DNA of 64,000 nt from Flavicella marina (GCF_009193215.1 NZ_VYVA01000001.1:806001-870000); one strand, 5' to 3'; positions 17,250 to 26,118 are shown, numbered from the stretch's first letter. The notes: a model not told the origin generated them from the letters alone. Program-made: numbers and translations.

Positions 17250-18041
17250 TTATTTTTTTACAAATTTAGAAGTTGCAGAACCTTTAGACGCATTTACTTT
17301 CACCACATAAATTCCACTTTTCAAACCAGATACATTTACAGATCCATTCACAGCAGATGATGAAATAACAGTTTTTCCAACCAAATCCAAAACTTGAACC
17401 GATTCAATAGTCTCCTCCGTAGAGATTGTCAATTCATCATTTACTGGATTTGGATAGATACCAAAGTCAAATGCATCGATGTTATTAACAGATGCCGTTG
17501 AAGAATCAGATAATAATATATTATCAACATATATATGCTCCCCATCCGTTACTTCAGAATTATCACTTTTTCTAAATATTACTTGCCAGTTACTAAGATC
17601 AGTATTTAACCAATTTGCGGCATCAATCTCAAAATCATATGTCGTAAACTCCCCGTCACCATCAGTTGTAATCGCGACATCAATTGCATTAAACCATGCT
17701 CCATCATTGACTAATCTACCTCTAACACGAAATTGATTCACCTGAGAAGATCGGTTGCTAATCTTAATCTGAAAGAATTTATATTTTGTACCATCAAAAT
17801 CAGGTCTTGTGTCAGACGGAGAATACATTACTATATTTTTGGCTGTTGCGGCATATGTAATATCCAATGCTCCATTTGGATTATTCGCAAAAGTCGAATT
17901 CCATGTTGCTGAAGTTCCACCTAACCATCCTTCCCATGAATTTCCATCAAAACTGTATTCGATATTTTGAGAAAAAACTGAAGTTGAAAAAAACACCGAT
18001 AAAGTAAAAATAATTGAATTAAAAAGTAAATTTGTTTTCAT
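17250..18041 (-). CDS. Secreted protein with type IX secretion sorting domain
   Basis: 263 aa. The signal peptide ends at about residue 24 (FFSTSVFSQN). A single domain of about 155 residues follows, with features of a carbohydrate-binding jelly roll (YSFDGNSWEGWLGGTSATWN, FKIKISNRS-like strands, EHIYVDNILLSD at its end). The type A T9SS sorting domain comes last (DAFDFGIYPNPVNDELTI ... KFVKK). The VDNILL ending is common in family-4-like carbohydrate-binding modules, but I cannot assign one with certainty. It is the first of three neighbouring minus-strand genes with near-identical sorting domains. Confidence 0.84.
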   Translation of the reverse strand: MKTNLLFNSIIFTLSVFFSTSVFSQNIEYSFDGNSWEGWLGGTSATWNSTFANNPNGALDITYAATAKNIVMYSPSDTRPDFDGTKYKFFQIKISNRSSQVNQFRVRGRLVNDGAWFNAIDVAITTDGDGEFTTYDFEIDAANWLNTDLSNWQVIFRKSDNSEVTDGEHIYVDNILLSDSSTASVNNIDAFDFGIYPNPVNDELTISTEETIESVQVLDLVGKTVISSSAVNGSVNVSGLKSGIYVVKVNASKGSATSKFVKK

Positions 18042-18193
18042 AATAGATTGTGTATAAGTTAGTACAACGAATTTAGCTTGTGCTAACAGAATATTTTAAA
18101 CTAATTATACCTCCCAACAACACTATTTTACCCATAGTTATTTTAGGAATCGAAATCTTGATATGGGTTAAGTAAATTATCCATTGTTGTATT

Positions 18194-18382
18194 TTATCCT
18201 TGTTCTCTGTTCTTATTATCTAACCTAAGTACGTGGATAATTCTAAACACAGCGAATAATGACAATACTATTAATAATAATAAGCCATCAGTATACGATA
18301 ATACATCGTGCTTATCAGATGTGTTTGCAAATCCTGAAACGGTACTAAAAAGTATGAAAACAAATGAAAGTGTAAATCGCAT
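18194..18382 (-). CDS. Small secreted/membrane protein, unknown
   Basis: 62 aa. Residues 1-19 form a signal peptide (cleavage likely after SGFA), followed by a short polar stretch and one transmembrane segment (about 33-48, GLLLLIVLSLFAVFRI), then a charged tail. No family recognised. A -7 element (18412-18419) 30 bases upstream supports it as a real gene. It lies downstream of the Rrf2 regulator on the same strand, 137 bases away, so it is probably separately transcribed. Confidence 0.6.
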   Translation of the reverse strand: MRFTLSFVFILFSTVSGFANTSDKHDVLSYTDGLLLLIVLSLFAVFRIIHVLRLDNKNREQG

Positions 18383-18411
18383 AATAGATATTTTATCTGG
18401 TTATTGTTTAA

Positions 18412-18419
18412 CAAAAATA
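18412..18419 (-). promoter_or_regulatory. -7 element for the 62-aa membrane protein
   Basis: Minus strand TATTTTTG (TAnnTTTG), 30 bases before the ATG at 18382. Confidence 0.4.
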
Positions 18420-18519
18420 TCTACTAGAGGAGCAAACTTAAGAGAAAACTAGACCATATGGCATTTTCTATCGATGAAATGACAAAAACTGACGATGGAT
18501 GAAAAAAGGTGTCAGACGG

Positions 18520-18978
18520 TCAATCGAGTTTTAACGCATCATAGTCTTTCAAGGAAAGTACCTTATTCGTATCTATGATTTCTGAAGTAAAGCGAGCAAT
18601 TGATTTATCCCTAAAATCGGATAGTATTTTATTTTTAAAGGGTGCTGCAATATAATGAACCGGACATGGATTCGCATCCTCACATTTAGAAAGTCCTAAA
18701 AAGCATTGATTAAATTTCTTTACTCCGTCTATGTTTTCTACAATATCCCAAATAGAATTTTCACGATTTTCATCGCTCAAATAAAAACCACCGTTTGGAC
18801 CTTTGGTTGAAGAAACCAATTTATTTTTAGTCAATTGCTGTAATAATTTTGCCAAAAAAGGCTGCGGAGTTTCTAACTCTTCTGCAATCTTTTTAACCCC
18901 AATTTTATTCGTCTTATCAGAATAAATTGACAGGTACAATATAGAACGAATCGCGTATTTACAGGCGTTTGATAACAT
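18520..18978 (-). CDS. Rrf2 family transcriptional regulator with Fe-S type cysteines
   Basis: 152 aa from the ATG giving MLSNACKYAIRSILYLS, the canonical Rrf2 start. An upstream in-frame ATG at 18999 overlaps the promoter element (18997-19004) and is rejected. Winged helix-turn-helix with KKIAEELETPQPFLAKLLQQL and the wing STKGPNGGFYL. Cysteines 92, 99 and 105 (QCFLGLSKCEDANPCP) have the spacing used to bind an Fe-S cluster in IscR/NsrR-type proteins, so a redox, iron or NO sensor is likely. It is divergent from a Crp/Fnr regulator with 118 bases between the starts. In its family, IscR, NsrR and RsrR-like members are all possible. Confidence 0.93.
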   Translation of the reverse strand: MLSNACKYAIRSILYLSIYSDKTNKIGVKKIAEELETPQPFLAKLLQQLTKNKLVSSTKGPNGGFYLSDENRENSIWDIVENIDGVKKFNQCFLGLSKCEDANPCPVHYIAAPFKNKILSDFRDKSIARFTSEIIDTNKVLSLKDYDALKLD

Positions 18979-18996
18979 GGGATAGAAATTTATATA

Positions 18997-19004
18997 CAAA
19001 GATA
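18997..19004 (-). promoter_or_regulatory. -7 element of the Rrf2 gene
   Basis: Minus strand TATCTTTG (TAnnTTTG), 18 bases before the ATG at 18978. Its position excludes the longer start at 18999. Confidence 0.5.
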
Positions 19005-19033
19005 CAAAAAAAAGATATTTTTATCTTGAATTA

Positions 19034-19041
19034 TAGATTTG
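19034..19041 (+). promoter_or_regulatory. -7 element of the Crp/Fnr gene
   Basis: TAGATTTG (TAnnTTTG) followed by C, 55 bases before the Crp/Fnr start. It lies 29 bases from the opposing Rrf2 element, so the two promoters are back to back and could interfere. Confidence 0.45.
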
Positions 19042-19096
19042 CGACAATTATATTTCAAATGGATATTGAGTATCTTTACGATTAAAATTAACTCTC

Positions 19097-19729
19097 ATGA
19101 ATAATGAATTGGCATTTCACTACGACGGTATTTTAGAAACAGAATTACTGAAAGAAATATCTGAAATAGGAAGGATTAAAAATATAGAAGCTGGGGAAAA
19201 ATTAATTGAAATTGGCAATCAAATAAATTTTATGCCTTTGCTATTAGAGGGTGCCATAAAAATAATGAGAGAAGATGAAAAAGGAGAAGATTTGATTCTT
19301 TATTATCTAGAACGTGGTGATACCTGTGCATTGACATTGAATTGTTGTCTAGGCAATGCAAAAAGCGAAATAAGAGCTATTGCTGAGATCCAAACTAAAG
19401 TAATCATGATTCCTATAAACAAAATGGAAGAATGGATGGGCAAATACAAAACATGGCAAAATTTTATTTTACAAAGCTACCAATCGAGAATGAAAGAAAT
19501 GCTCGAGGCTATTGACACTATAGCATTTTTAAATATGGATGCTCGTTTATTAAAACACCTCAAAGACAAAGCAATGGTGAACGGAGATGATGTTATCAGA
19601 ACCACACATCAAGAACTTGCTATGGATTTGCATACTTCAAGAGTTGTAGTTTCTCGTCTTCTCAAAAAACTGGAAAAAGAAAATAAAATCAAACTCAACC
19701 GAAACACGATTGCTGTATTAGAACTTTAA
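19097..19729 (+). CDS. Crp/Fnr family transcriptional regulator with central cysteines
   Basis: 210 aa. N-terminal cyclic-nucleotide-binding-like beta-roll (about 1-115), dimer helix (about 120-145) and C-terminal helix-turn-helix (THQELAMDLHTSRVVVSRLL, about 168-187). It lacks the N-terminal cysteine cluster of E. coli FNR. Instead it has Cys77, Cys83 and Cys84 (GDTCALTLNCCLGN) at the position of the nucleotide-binding pocket, suggesting redox, metal or NO sensing rather than cAMP binding. It is divergent from an Fe-S-type Rrf2 regulator. It is a reasonable candidate for the FNR-like site between the nap and nrd operons, 7 kb away, but that link is inference. Confidence 0.92.
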   Translation: MNNELAFHYDGILETELLKEISEIGRIKNIEAGEKLIEIGNQINFMPLLLEGAIKIMREDEKGEDLILYYLERGDTCALTLNCCLGNAKSEIRAIAEIQTKVIMIPINKMEEWMGKYKTWQNFILQSYQSRMKEMLEAIDTIAFLNMDARLLKHLKDKAMVNGDDVIRTTHQELAMDLHTSRVVVSRLLKKLEKENKIKLNRNTIAVLEL

Positions 19730-19758
19730 GAGGATACTTAATTATTGATCTAAACTAC

Positions 19759-20268
19759 TTACTTAAATCTATACCCAGCATGTAATCCAAAAATTGGAGA
19801 AGCTCCATGGTAACCTGTTGCAAAACTTATCCCCATCACTCCTCTTAGCACCAACGGAATACCCTCAAAACGATATCCGAAACCTACATCCCACAATATA
19901 GCCGAACCTTTGTAAGAATCCCTATCAGGAAAAGTAGTTAATAATTTGGGATTCGTAATTTCCTTGTAACCGAATAAAACATCCATATCAAGAAAAAAAC
20001 GAGAACCAAATCTAATATTTGGTCCTAAATAATAAGCGTTAAATCCATCTCCAAAACCTGCAGATACTTTTACACCCAAAGCTCCTTCGTGCATTTTCAA
20101 CGCATCATATACACCATGAACTCCAAATCCGTAAACCGAATCCGAAAAATCGTACTCGTCAGGTCCATTTGTGATAACACCCGCATACAAGGTGAGTTTT
20201 TCACTATTATCATATTGTCCATAGGTTAGATTTACAAGTAATACAATAAGTGTTAGGAATTTTTTCAT
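19759..20268 (-). CDS. Secreted/outer-membrane beta-barrel-like protein, unknown
   Basis: 169 aa with a signal peptide ending at about residue 17 (LTYGQ). The rest alternates aromatic and glycine residues in strand-like stretches (VKVSAGFGDGFNAYYLG, ILWDVGFGYRFEGIPLVLRG) and ends in an aromatic-basic strand (LHAGYRFK), as in small outer-membrane barrels. No specific family recognised. It begins 12 bases after the DUF2846-like lipoprotein gene and is probably its operon partner. Confidence 0.75.
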   Translation of the reverse strand: MKKFLTLIVLLVNLTYGQYDNSEKLTLYAGVITNGPDEYDFSDSVYGFGVHGVYDALKMHEGALGVKVSAGFGDGFNAYYLGPNIRFGSRFFLDMDVLFGYKEITNPKLLTTFPDRDSYKGSAILWDVGFGYRFEGIPLVLRGVMGISFATGYHGASPIFGLHAGYRFK

Positions 20269-20280
20269 AATAATTATAGA

Positions 20281-20730
20281 TTAATTTTGATATGCACTTA
20301 GTAATAATTTTAGTTTAGTCATCTCTTTTTGAGCCTGCTCTTCTTCAATATTTGTAAGTGTTGGTCTGTTTCCATTCAATCCCAAGCGCTCGTCCTGACG
20401 AATAAAATAATGTTCATTTTCTTTAACATCAAGCTCTATAACCGCAGAGCTCTCTGCTGAAAAAGCAGCAAAAGAATAAGTTCCAGGTTTTAGCTCCCAT
20501 CTAAAAAAAGTTCCTGGACCTGTACCTCCGGCATCCAATCCATTTATTTTAATCTTTGTAGAAAGGGCCGCTGCAAACATTCTATTTGGTCTATACAAAT
20601 ATACAACCCCTTTATCAGATACTTTTGTATATTCTTTCGCTTTAGCACTTGCTTCATCAGTTGCATTTGACGTTGATGCACAACCAACCAAAAACAAAAC
20701 CACTGCCATATTTAAAATCGTTTTCATCAT
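20281..20730 (-). CDS. DUF2846-like lipoprotein
   Basis: 149 aa from the ATG at 20730; the open frame reaches 20862 but the extra 44 residues are unlike a protein start and run into the terminator at 20861. The lipoprotein signal ends VVLFLVGC. The mature part has the DUF2846 pattern: GVVYLYRPNRM, a middle strand with KIKINGLDAGG, and a PEGA-like ELKPGTYSFAAF turn followed by a strand (HYFIRQDERLG). The function of this family is unknown; it is probably an envelope protein. It is the first gene of a two-gene unit with the barrel-like gene at 19759. Confidence 0.8.
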   Translation of the reverse strand: MMKTILNMAVVLFLVGCASTSNATDEASAKAKEYTKVSDKGVVYLYRPNRMFAAALSTKIKINGLDAGGTGPGTFFRWELKPGTYSFAAFSAESSAVIELDVKENEHYFIRQDERLGLNGNRPTLTNIEEEQAQKEMTKLKLLLSAYQN

Positions 20731-20860
20731 AGATTTCTTTTCAATTATTAATAGTAACCGATAACAAAATATAAACAAATCAACTTTATTGAATAAAAAA
20801 ACAAGTTCAAATCGACATATTTGAATTTGAACTGTAAATATAAAAAGGTGAATTGAAAAC

Positions 20861-20891
20861 AAAAAGCGACAACTTTCGTTATCGCCTTTTT
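20861..20891 (-). terminator. Terminator of the atpBEFHAG operon
   Basis: On the minus strand: GCGATAAC, a GAAA tetraloop, GTTGTCGC (one G-T wobble), flanked by A and T runs. It lies about 175 bases beyond the atpG stop, after the tandem repeat, so the repeat would be part of the atp mRNA 3' end. Confidence 0.82.
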
Positions 20892-20905
20892 ATACTATAT
20901 TTTAA

Positions 20906-21084
20906 GCTTCGCTACGTTTAATTATTCAACGCTCCGAATTGTGAATTTAACTTCGCTTCGCTACGTTTACTTATTCAACGCTTCTCAATTGTGAATTTAA
21001 CTTCGATTCGCTACGTTTAATTATTCAACGCTTCTGAATTGTGAATTTAACTTCGCTTCACTACGTTTAATTATTCAACGCTTC
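20906..21084 (-). repeat. 50-bp tandem repeat copying the atpG 3' end (about 3.6 copies)
   Basis: Core matches begin at 20912, 20961, 21011 and 21061, periods of 49, 50 and 50 bases. Each unit contains, in the atpG orientation, a version of the last atpG codons and stop: EALNN-stop in the gene itself, then EALNN-stop, EALNK-stop and GALNN-stop. The rest of each unit is an AAACGTAGCGAAGCGAAG-type segment followed by TTAAATTCACAATT. The copies differ at a few positions, so they are not all brand new. The repeat occupies the 3' untranslated region between the gene and its terminator. Confidence 0.95.
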
Positions 21085-21927
21085 CGCACCTCCAACAATT
21101 TCTAAAATTTCGTTGGTAATTGCAGCTTGACGTGCTTTGTTATACGTTAACAACAAATCATTTCTCAAATCATTCGCATTGTCCGTTGCTTTGTGCATTG
21201 CCGTCATACGTGCACCATGCTCAGAAGCAAATGAATCACGTAAAGCTTTGAATAATTGTGTTTTCAAAGATTTAGGAATTAAAGCCGAAATAATTTCTTC
21301 TTTTTGTGGTTCGAAAATGTAATCAGCAGAAACATTTGCATCAGATTCTACTGGTTTGATTGGCAAAAATTGCTCAACCTGTACAAGTTGTGTTGCAGCA
21401 TTTTTGAAACTATTGTAAATCACTTCAATCTTATCGTAAGACCCAGCTACAAAAAGTTCCATCAAGCTATCAGCAACCTTAGCGACATTCTCAAAAGTCA
21501 ACGCATCGAAAATTTCACTTTTATTATCAATAACAGCAAAATCTCTTTTTAAAATGTCATTTCCTTTTTTTCCAATTGTCAACAAATCAACTTGTTTTCC
21601 TTGGTATTGTTCAGCAACAACCTTTTGAGTTTCTTTTATGATATTAGAGTTAAACCCTCCACATAAACCTCTATTAGATGTAATCACAACTAATAAAACT
21701 TTAGAAACCGATCTTTGCTCAGAATACACGCCACCAGCATCTGCATCTAATGTTGCACTTAAGTTTTGCAACAACTCAGTTAACTTGTTAGAATAAGGAC
21801 GCATAGCTGTAATAGCATCTTGCGCTTTTTTCAACTTAGCAGCAGAAACCATCTTCATAGCGCTCGTGATTTTCATCGTAGAACCTATTGAGGTAATTCT
21901 GTTTCTAATTTCTTTTAAGTTTGCCAT
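21067..21927 (-). CDS. atpG: ATP synthase gamma subunit
   Basis: 286 aa, normal length. The N-terminal helix (MANLKEIRNRITSIGSTMKITSAMKM) and C-terminal helix (ARQAAITNEILEIVGGAEAL) that form the rotor shaft are both clear, with ITSNRGLCGGFNSNI in the Rossmann-like middle. It is the last gene of the F1Fo operon here. The beta and epsilon genes are absent, as usual for Bacteroidota, which keep atpDC elsewhere. Its final five codons and stop are copied in the tandem repeat that follows. Confidence 0.98.
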   Translation of the reverse strand: MANLKEIRNRITSIGSTMKITSAMKMVSAAKLKKAQDAITAMRPYSNKLTELLQNLSATLDADAGGVYSEQRSVSKVLLVVITSNRGLCGGFNSNIIKETQKVVAEQYQGKQVDLLTIGKKGNDILKRDFAVIDNKSEIFDALTFENVAKVADSLMELFVAGSYDKIEVIYNSFKNAATQLVQVEQFLPIKPVESDANVSADYIFEPQKEEIISALIPKSLKTQLFKALRDSFASEHGARMTAMHKATDNANDLRNDLLLTYNKARQAAITNEILEIVGGAEALNN

Positions 21928-22030
21928 TTTCTATTTGGTATTTTGTTAGGTGCATCTCAAATCACACTAACTAAAAGTTAAGTGTAGTCTAATTTATAAT
22001 GGATTAAACTACACCAATATACTTTTTAAA

Positions 22031-23611
22031 TTATGATGCAAATTTAGCTGAAATCTCAGCTGCAGCTGCTTCTAAAACATCTAAAGATGCTTGTTCTAAT
22101 TTACCTGATTTCAAAGAATCTAACGTATCTCTATGCTTTGCATTTAAGTAAGCGATAAAATCAGCTTCGAATTCTTTTACTTTTTCTACAGGAACATCCT
22201 TCAACAAGTTTTTAGAACCTGCATAAATAATCGCAACTTGATCTTCTACAGTATAAGGATCATTTTGAGCTTGTTTCAAAATTTCAACATTACGTTGTCC
22301 TTTTGAAATTACATTCATTGTAGCAGCATCCAAATCAGAACCAAACTTTGCGAAAGCCTCTAACTCACGGTATTGTGCTTGATCTAATTTTAACGTACCT
22401 GATACCTTTTTCATAGATTTGATCTGTGCAGAACCTCCTACACGAGATACAGAAATACCAACATTAATTGCTGGACGAACACCAGAGTTGAATAAATCAG
22501 ACTCTAAGAAAATTTGTCCATCAGTAATAGAAATTACGTTTGTTGGAATATAAGCAGATACATCTCCAGCTTGCGTTTCAATAATTGGCAACGCAGTTAA
22601 AGAACCTCCACCTTTGATTTTACCAACCAATGAAGGTGGTACATCATTCATTTTTTGAGCAATAGCATCGTTGTTGATTACTTTTGCAGCACGCTCTAAT
22701 AATCTAGAGTGCAAGAAGAATACATCCCCTGGGTAAGCCTCACGTCCCGGTGGTCTTCTTAATAACAAAGATACCTCACGGTAAGCAACTGCTTGTTTAG
22801 ATAAATCATCATAAACAATCAAAGCTGGTCTACCAGTATCTCTAAAGTACTCACCAATTGCAGCACCTGCAAATGGAGCATATACCTGCATTGGAGCAGG
22901 ATCAGAAGCACTTGCCGCAACTACAGTAGTATAAGCTAATGCACCTTTTTCTTCTAATAAGTTTACGATCCCTGCAACTGTTGATGCTTTCTGTCCGATT
23001 GCAACATAGATACAGTATACTGGTTCACCAGCATCGTAAAATTCTTTTTGATTCAAGATCGTATCTAAAGCTACAGTAGATTTTCCTGTTTGACGGTCAC
23101 CAATGATTAACTCACGTTGTCCACGTCCTACAGGAATCATTGCGTCGACAGATTTGATACCTGTTTGCAATGGCTCAGTTACTGGCTCTCTAAAAATAAC
23201 TCCAGGCGCTTTACGCTCTAATGGCATTTCAAAAGTTTCACCTTCGATTGGTCCTTTACCATCGATAGGATTTCCTAAAGTATCAACAACACGACCAACG
23301 ATACCCTCACCTACATTTAAAGATGCAATACGCTCAGTACGTTTTACTGTTGACCCTTCAACAACTGAAGTAGAAGGTCCTAAAAGTACAACCCCTACGT
23401 TATCTTCTTCCAAGTTCAATACAATACCTTCTAAACCTGATTCGAATTGAACCAACTCACCATACTGTACGTTAGATAAACCGTATACACGTGCAATACC
23501 ATCTCCAACTTGTAAAACTGTCCCAACTTCACTTAATGAAGCAGAAGCCTCAAAGTTTGTAAGTTGCTCTTTTAAAATTGCTGAAACTTCAGCTGCTTTA
23601 ATTTGTGCCAT
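22031..23611 (-). CDS. atpA: ATP synthase alpha subunit
   Basis: 526 aa. Nucleotide-binding P-loop GDRQTGKST (about residue 173), the conserved [16 protein letters not shown] segment, and [20 protein letters not shown]. The N-terminal beta-barrel begins with the [18 protein letters not shown] motif. It forms the non-catalytic nucleotide sites of F1. It lies 22 bases after atpH and 103 bases before atpG. That 103-base gap is the longest inside the atp series after atpB; I see no gene or strong hairpin in it. Confidence 0.99.
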   Translation of the reverse strand: MAQIKAAEVSAILKEQLTNFEASASLSEVGTVLQVGDGIARVYGLSNVQYGELVQFESGLEGIVLNLEEDNVGVVLLGPSTSVVEGSTVKRTERIASLNVGEGIVGRVVDTLGNPIDGKGPIEGETFEMPLERKAPGVIFREPVTEPLQTGIKSVDAMIPVGRGQRELIIGDRQTGKSTVALDTILNQKEFYDAGEPVYCIYVAIGQKASTVAGIVNLLEEKGALAYTTVVAASASDPAPMQVYAPFAGAAIGEYFRDTGRPALIVYDDLSKQAVAYREVSLLLRRPPGREAYPGDVFFLHSRLLERAAKVINNDAIAQKMNDVPPSLVGKIKGGGSLTALPIIETQAGDVSAYIPTNVISITDGQIFLESDLFNSGVRPAINVGISVSRVGGSAQIKSMKKVSGTLKLDQAQYRELEAFAKFGSDLDAATMNVISKGQRNVEILKQAQNDPYTVEDQVAIIYAGSKNLLKDVPVEKVKEFEADFIAYLNAKHRDTLDSLKSGKLEQASLDVLEAAAAEISAKFAS

Positions 23612-23633
23612 CTTGAATTATTTTGATGTATAA

Positions 23634-24191
23634 TTAAATTTTTGCAACAAAATGACTGTTGTCAAATTGTCTTTTCAATTCGTTAAAATTATTTGAAATA
23701 CTCGCATCGTATTGAATGTCTCCAACACGTAAGATAAATCCTCCTAAAATATCAGGATTTACTACATTTTCAACAGTAGCTTCGTGTCCAGTTAATTCTT
23801 TTATTTTCGCAAGTACTTTCTTGTTTAGTGCCGCTGTTAATGGAACAGCCGTTGTTACTTTTGCAACATCAATAAGTTTGTCATGGTCAAACAAAATTGT
23901 GAATTGCTTTGCAACTTGTACCAATAAAGGCAATCTTTTATTTTCTCCTAACAAACCAATTACTCCTAAAGAGATTTGGTCAATTGCTTCAGAAAAAATA
24001 GCATTCAAAGCTTTGATCTTATGATCAGTTTTGATTACTGGGCTATTCAACACAAGAGCCAATTCTTCGTTTTCAGAAATTGTTTGTGCAATCAATTGCA
24101 TTGATTCGTTCACTTCAACTTCTTTCTTTGACTCTTTTGCAAGATTCAAAACTGCTTTTGCATATCTAAGTGCTGCTCTAGTTCCTTTCAT
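23634..24191 (-). CDS. atpH: ATP synthase delta subunit (OSCP)
   Basis: 185 aa. N-terminal helical domain (RAALRYAKAVLNLAKES) followed by the C-terminal domain carrying the signature VNPDILGGFILRVGDIQYDAS, which joins F1 to the peripheral stalk. It lies seven bases after atpF and 22 before atpA in the operon. Confidence 0.97.
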   Translation of the reverse strand: MKGTRAALRYAKAVLNLAKESKKEVEVNESMQLIAQTISENEELALVLNSPVIKTDHKIKALNAIFSEAIDQISLGVIGLLGENKRLPLLVQVAKQFTILFDHDKLIDVAKVTTAVPLTAALNKKVLAKIKELTGHEATVENVVNPDILGGFILRVGDIQYDASISNNFNELKRQFDNSHFVAKI

Positions 24192-24198
24192 CTCAGTA

Positions 24199-24699
24199 TT
24201 AGTTTAAAGTAACGTCACCTAACATTTTGTCAACCAACTCTAATTGATCTTTCTTAGCAGACAATTCTTGTTTTACAACTTTCTCAGCAATGTCGATAGA
24301 CAAATGAGCAACTTGTGTTTTTAAATCAGCAATTGCAGCTTGCTTTTCTACTTCAATAGCAGCTTTAGCAGCATCGATAATTCCAGTTGCTTGTTCTTGT
24401 GCATCTTCTTTTGCATCAGCAATGATTTTATCTTTCAATTCACGAGCTTCTTTTAACAAAGTATCTCTTTCAGCTCTTGCTTCTTTTAAAATTCTTTCGT
24501 TATCAGCATTTAAAGATTGCATTTCTTTTTTAGCTTCTTCAGCAGATTCTAATGCATTCTTAATACCTTCTTCTCTTTCGTTAACAGCTTCTAAAATTGG
24601 CTTCCATGCAAATTTCTTTAACAAAAGAACCAACGCTACGAATAATACTGACTGCCAGAAAAATAACCCTAATGAAAACTGTTCTATTAATTTTTCCAT
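24199..24699 (-). CDS. atpF: ATP synthase b subunit
   Basis: 166 aa: one N-terminal membrane helix (LGLFFWQSVLFVALVLLLKKF, about 10-30) followed by a long charged coiled coil rich in Ala, Glu and Lys (about 35-150) that forms the peripheral stalk. Only one b gene is present, so a b homodimer is expected. It is separated from atpE by 81 bases. Confidence 0.96.
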   Translation of the reverse strand: MEKLIEQFSLGLFFWQSVLFVALVLLLKKFAWKPILEAVNEREEGIKNALESAEEAKKEMQSLNADNERILKEARAERDTLLKEARELKDKIIADAKEDAQEQATGIIDAAKAAIEVEKQAAIADLKTQVAHLSIDIAEKVVKQELSAKKDQLELVDKMLGDVTLN

Positions 24700-24780
24700 C
24701 GTATGTGTTTGTGTTTTTTAATTAATTTAAGGATAAACAATAGCTACAACCAACCGTTGTAGCTATTTGTTTGTTTTGTC

Positions 24781-24972
24781 TTATGCTGCGAATAAAGCTG
24801 CGAAACCGATACCCTCGATTAAGGCTGCTGCAATCAACATAGCAGTTTGAATCTTTCCTGATGCTTCTGGTTGACGAGCGATAGCGTCCATTGCTGAACC
24901 ACCGATTCTACCAATTCCAACAGCTGCACCGATTACGATCAATCCTGCTCCAATGTAATTTAATCCTTCCAT
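24781..24972 (-). CDS. atpE: ATP synthase c subunit
   Basis: 63 aa hairpin of two membrane helices with the polar loop ARQPEA (about 32-37). The ion-carrying glutamate is Glu53 in AALIEGIGFA. The residues around it (no Ser/Thr after the Glu, no Gln in helix one) look like a proton-type rather than a sodium-type ring, though sequence alone is not proof. It is shorter than E. coli AtpE (79 aa) but usual for Bacteroidota. Confidence 0.97.
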   Translation of the reverse strand: MEGLNYIGAGLIVIGAAVGIGRIGGSAMDAIARQPEASGKIQTAMLIAAALIEGIGFAALFAA

Positions 24973-25005
24973 GATATATATATTTAATTATTAAACATTC
25001 AATTT

Positions 25006-26118
25006 TTAGTGATCACCATGCTCTTCTACCGCTGAACCGAAGTACAATGCAGATAACATAGTAAAAATATAAGCTTGTAGCGCTGCTACTAATAACTCTA
25101 ATAATGATAAAGCAAATGCCAATCCGAAAGAAAGAGGACTACCAATCCAATTTTTAAAGATGAACATCATTCCAATAATACTCATCAATACAATATGTCC
25201 TGCAGTGATGTTCGCATATAAACGAATCATTAAAGAAAATGGCTTAATAATAGTACCCAACAATTCGATCGGAATTAATAAAATTTTCATCGGTGTTGGT
25301 ACTCCTGGCATCCAGAAAATGTGACCCCAGTAATTTTTGTTTGCAGTAAAGGTTGTTAACAAATATGTAATCAACGCTAAAGAAAGAGTTACTGCTATAT
25401 TATTAGTAACATTGATCCCTACCGGTGTCAAACCTAACAAGTTTACTATCCACACAAAGAAAAACACAGTCAACAAATAACTCATGTAATTTTTATATTT
25501 CTTGTGACCAATATTCGGAATCGCAATATCGTCTCTTACATATAAAATGATTGGCTCTAACAAGCGACCAAATCCTTTAGGCAAGACACTAGTCTTATAA
25601 TTCTTTGCCATTCTTGTAAAAATCAAGAACATCAAAACCCCTACAACAAAAATAAAAACAACGTTTTTTGTTATTGAAAAATCAATCGGCTTTGCATTTA
25701 CTGCATGATGGTGATCATCATAAGTAATGGTACCTTGAGCATCTGTTTTATAAATTTTTCCGTGATATAACTTGTAATGACTTCCGTTATTTTCAGCTAC
25801 AGTAGCACCGTGGTGAAATTTTGATGAAGAAAACACATTCAAACCAGTTTCTGAATCAAATAAAATCACTGGTAAAGAAAAACCTACATGGTGTTCTTTC
25901 CCATGATCATCTTCATAAGAGAACAAACCAAAATCGTGGGAATCTTGTAAATGGTGATTGATAAATTCTTTGATTTCAACTTTCAAAGAAGAATCAGATT
26001 CTTCAGTTTTATGAGTATCGTGTTGCGCATGTGCATCTCCATGGTGTTGACCCATCGAAACAAGCGAAACTAAAAACAATAAAAACGTAATCTTTTTGAT
26101 TAAAAAATCTCTTCGCAT
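25006..26118 (-). CDS. atpB: ATP synthase a subunit
   Basis: 370 aa, longer than proteobacterial subunits (about 270) because of an N-terminal export signal and a His-rich periplasmic region (HHGDAHAQHDTHK) before the first membrane helix at about 150, a known Bacteroidota form. The half-channel helix carries the essential arginine in SLMIRLYANITAGHI, followed by the C-terminal LLELLVAALQAYIFTMLSALY. It is the first gene of atpBEFHAG, with its own -7 element at 26152-26159. Confidence 0.97.
   Translation of the reverse strand: MRRDFLIKKITFLLFLVSLVSMGQHHGDAHAQHDTHKTEESDSSLKVEIKEFINHHLQDSHDFGLFSYEDDHGKEHHVGFSLPVILFDSETGLNVFSSSKFHHGATVAENNGSHYKLYHGKIYKTDAQGTITYDDHHHAVNAKPIDFSITKNVVFIFVVGVLMFLIFTRMAKNYKTSVLPKGFGRLLEPIILYVRDDIAIPNIGHKKYKNYMSYLLTVFFFVWIVNLLGLTPVGINVTNNIAVTLSLALITYLLTTFTANKNYWGHIFWMPGVPTPMKILLIPIELLGTIIKPFSLMIRLYANITAGHIVLMSIIGMMFIFKNWIGSPLSFGLAFALSLLELLVAALQAYIFTMLSALYFGSAVEEHGDH

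Noticed and set aside
20731-20862. 44-residue N-terminal extension of the DUF2846-like lipoprotein
   Set aside because: It would put the lipobox far from the start and begins inside the atp terminator; the ATG at 20730 gives a normal signal.
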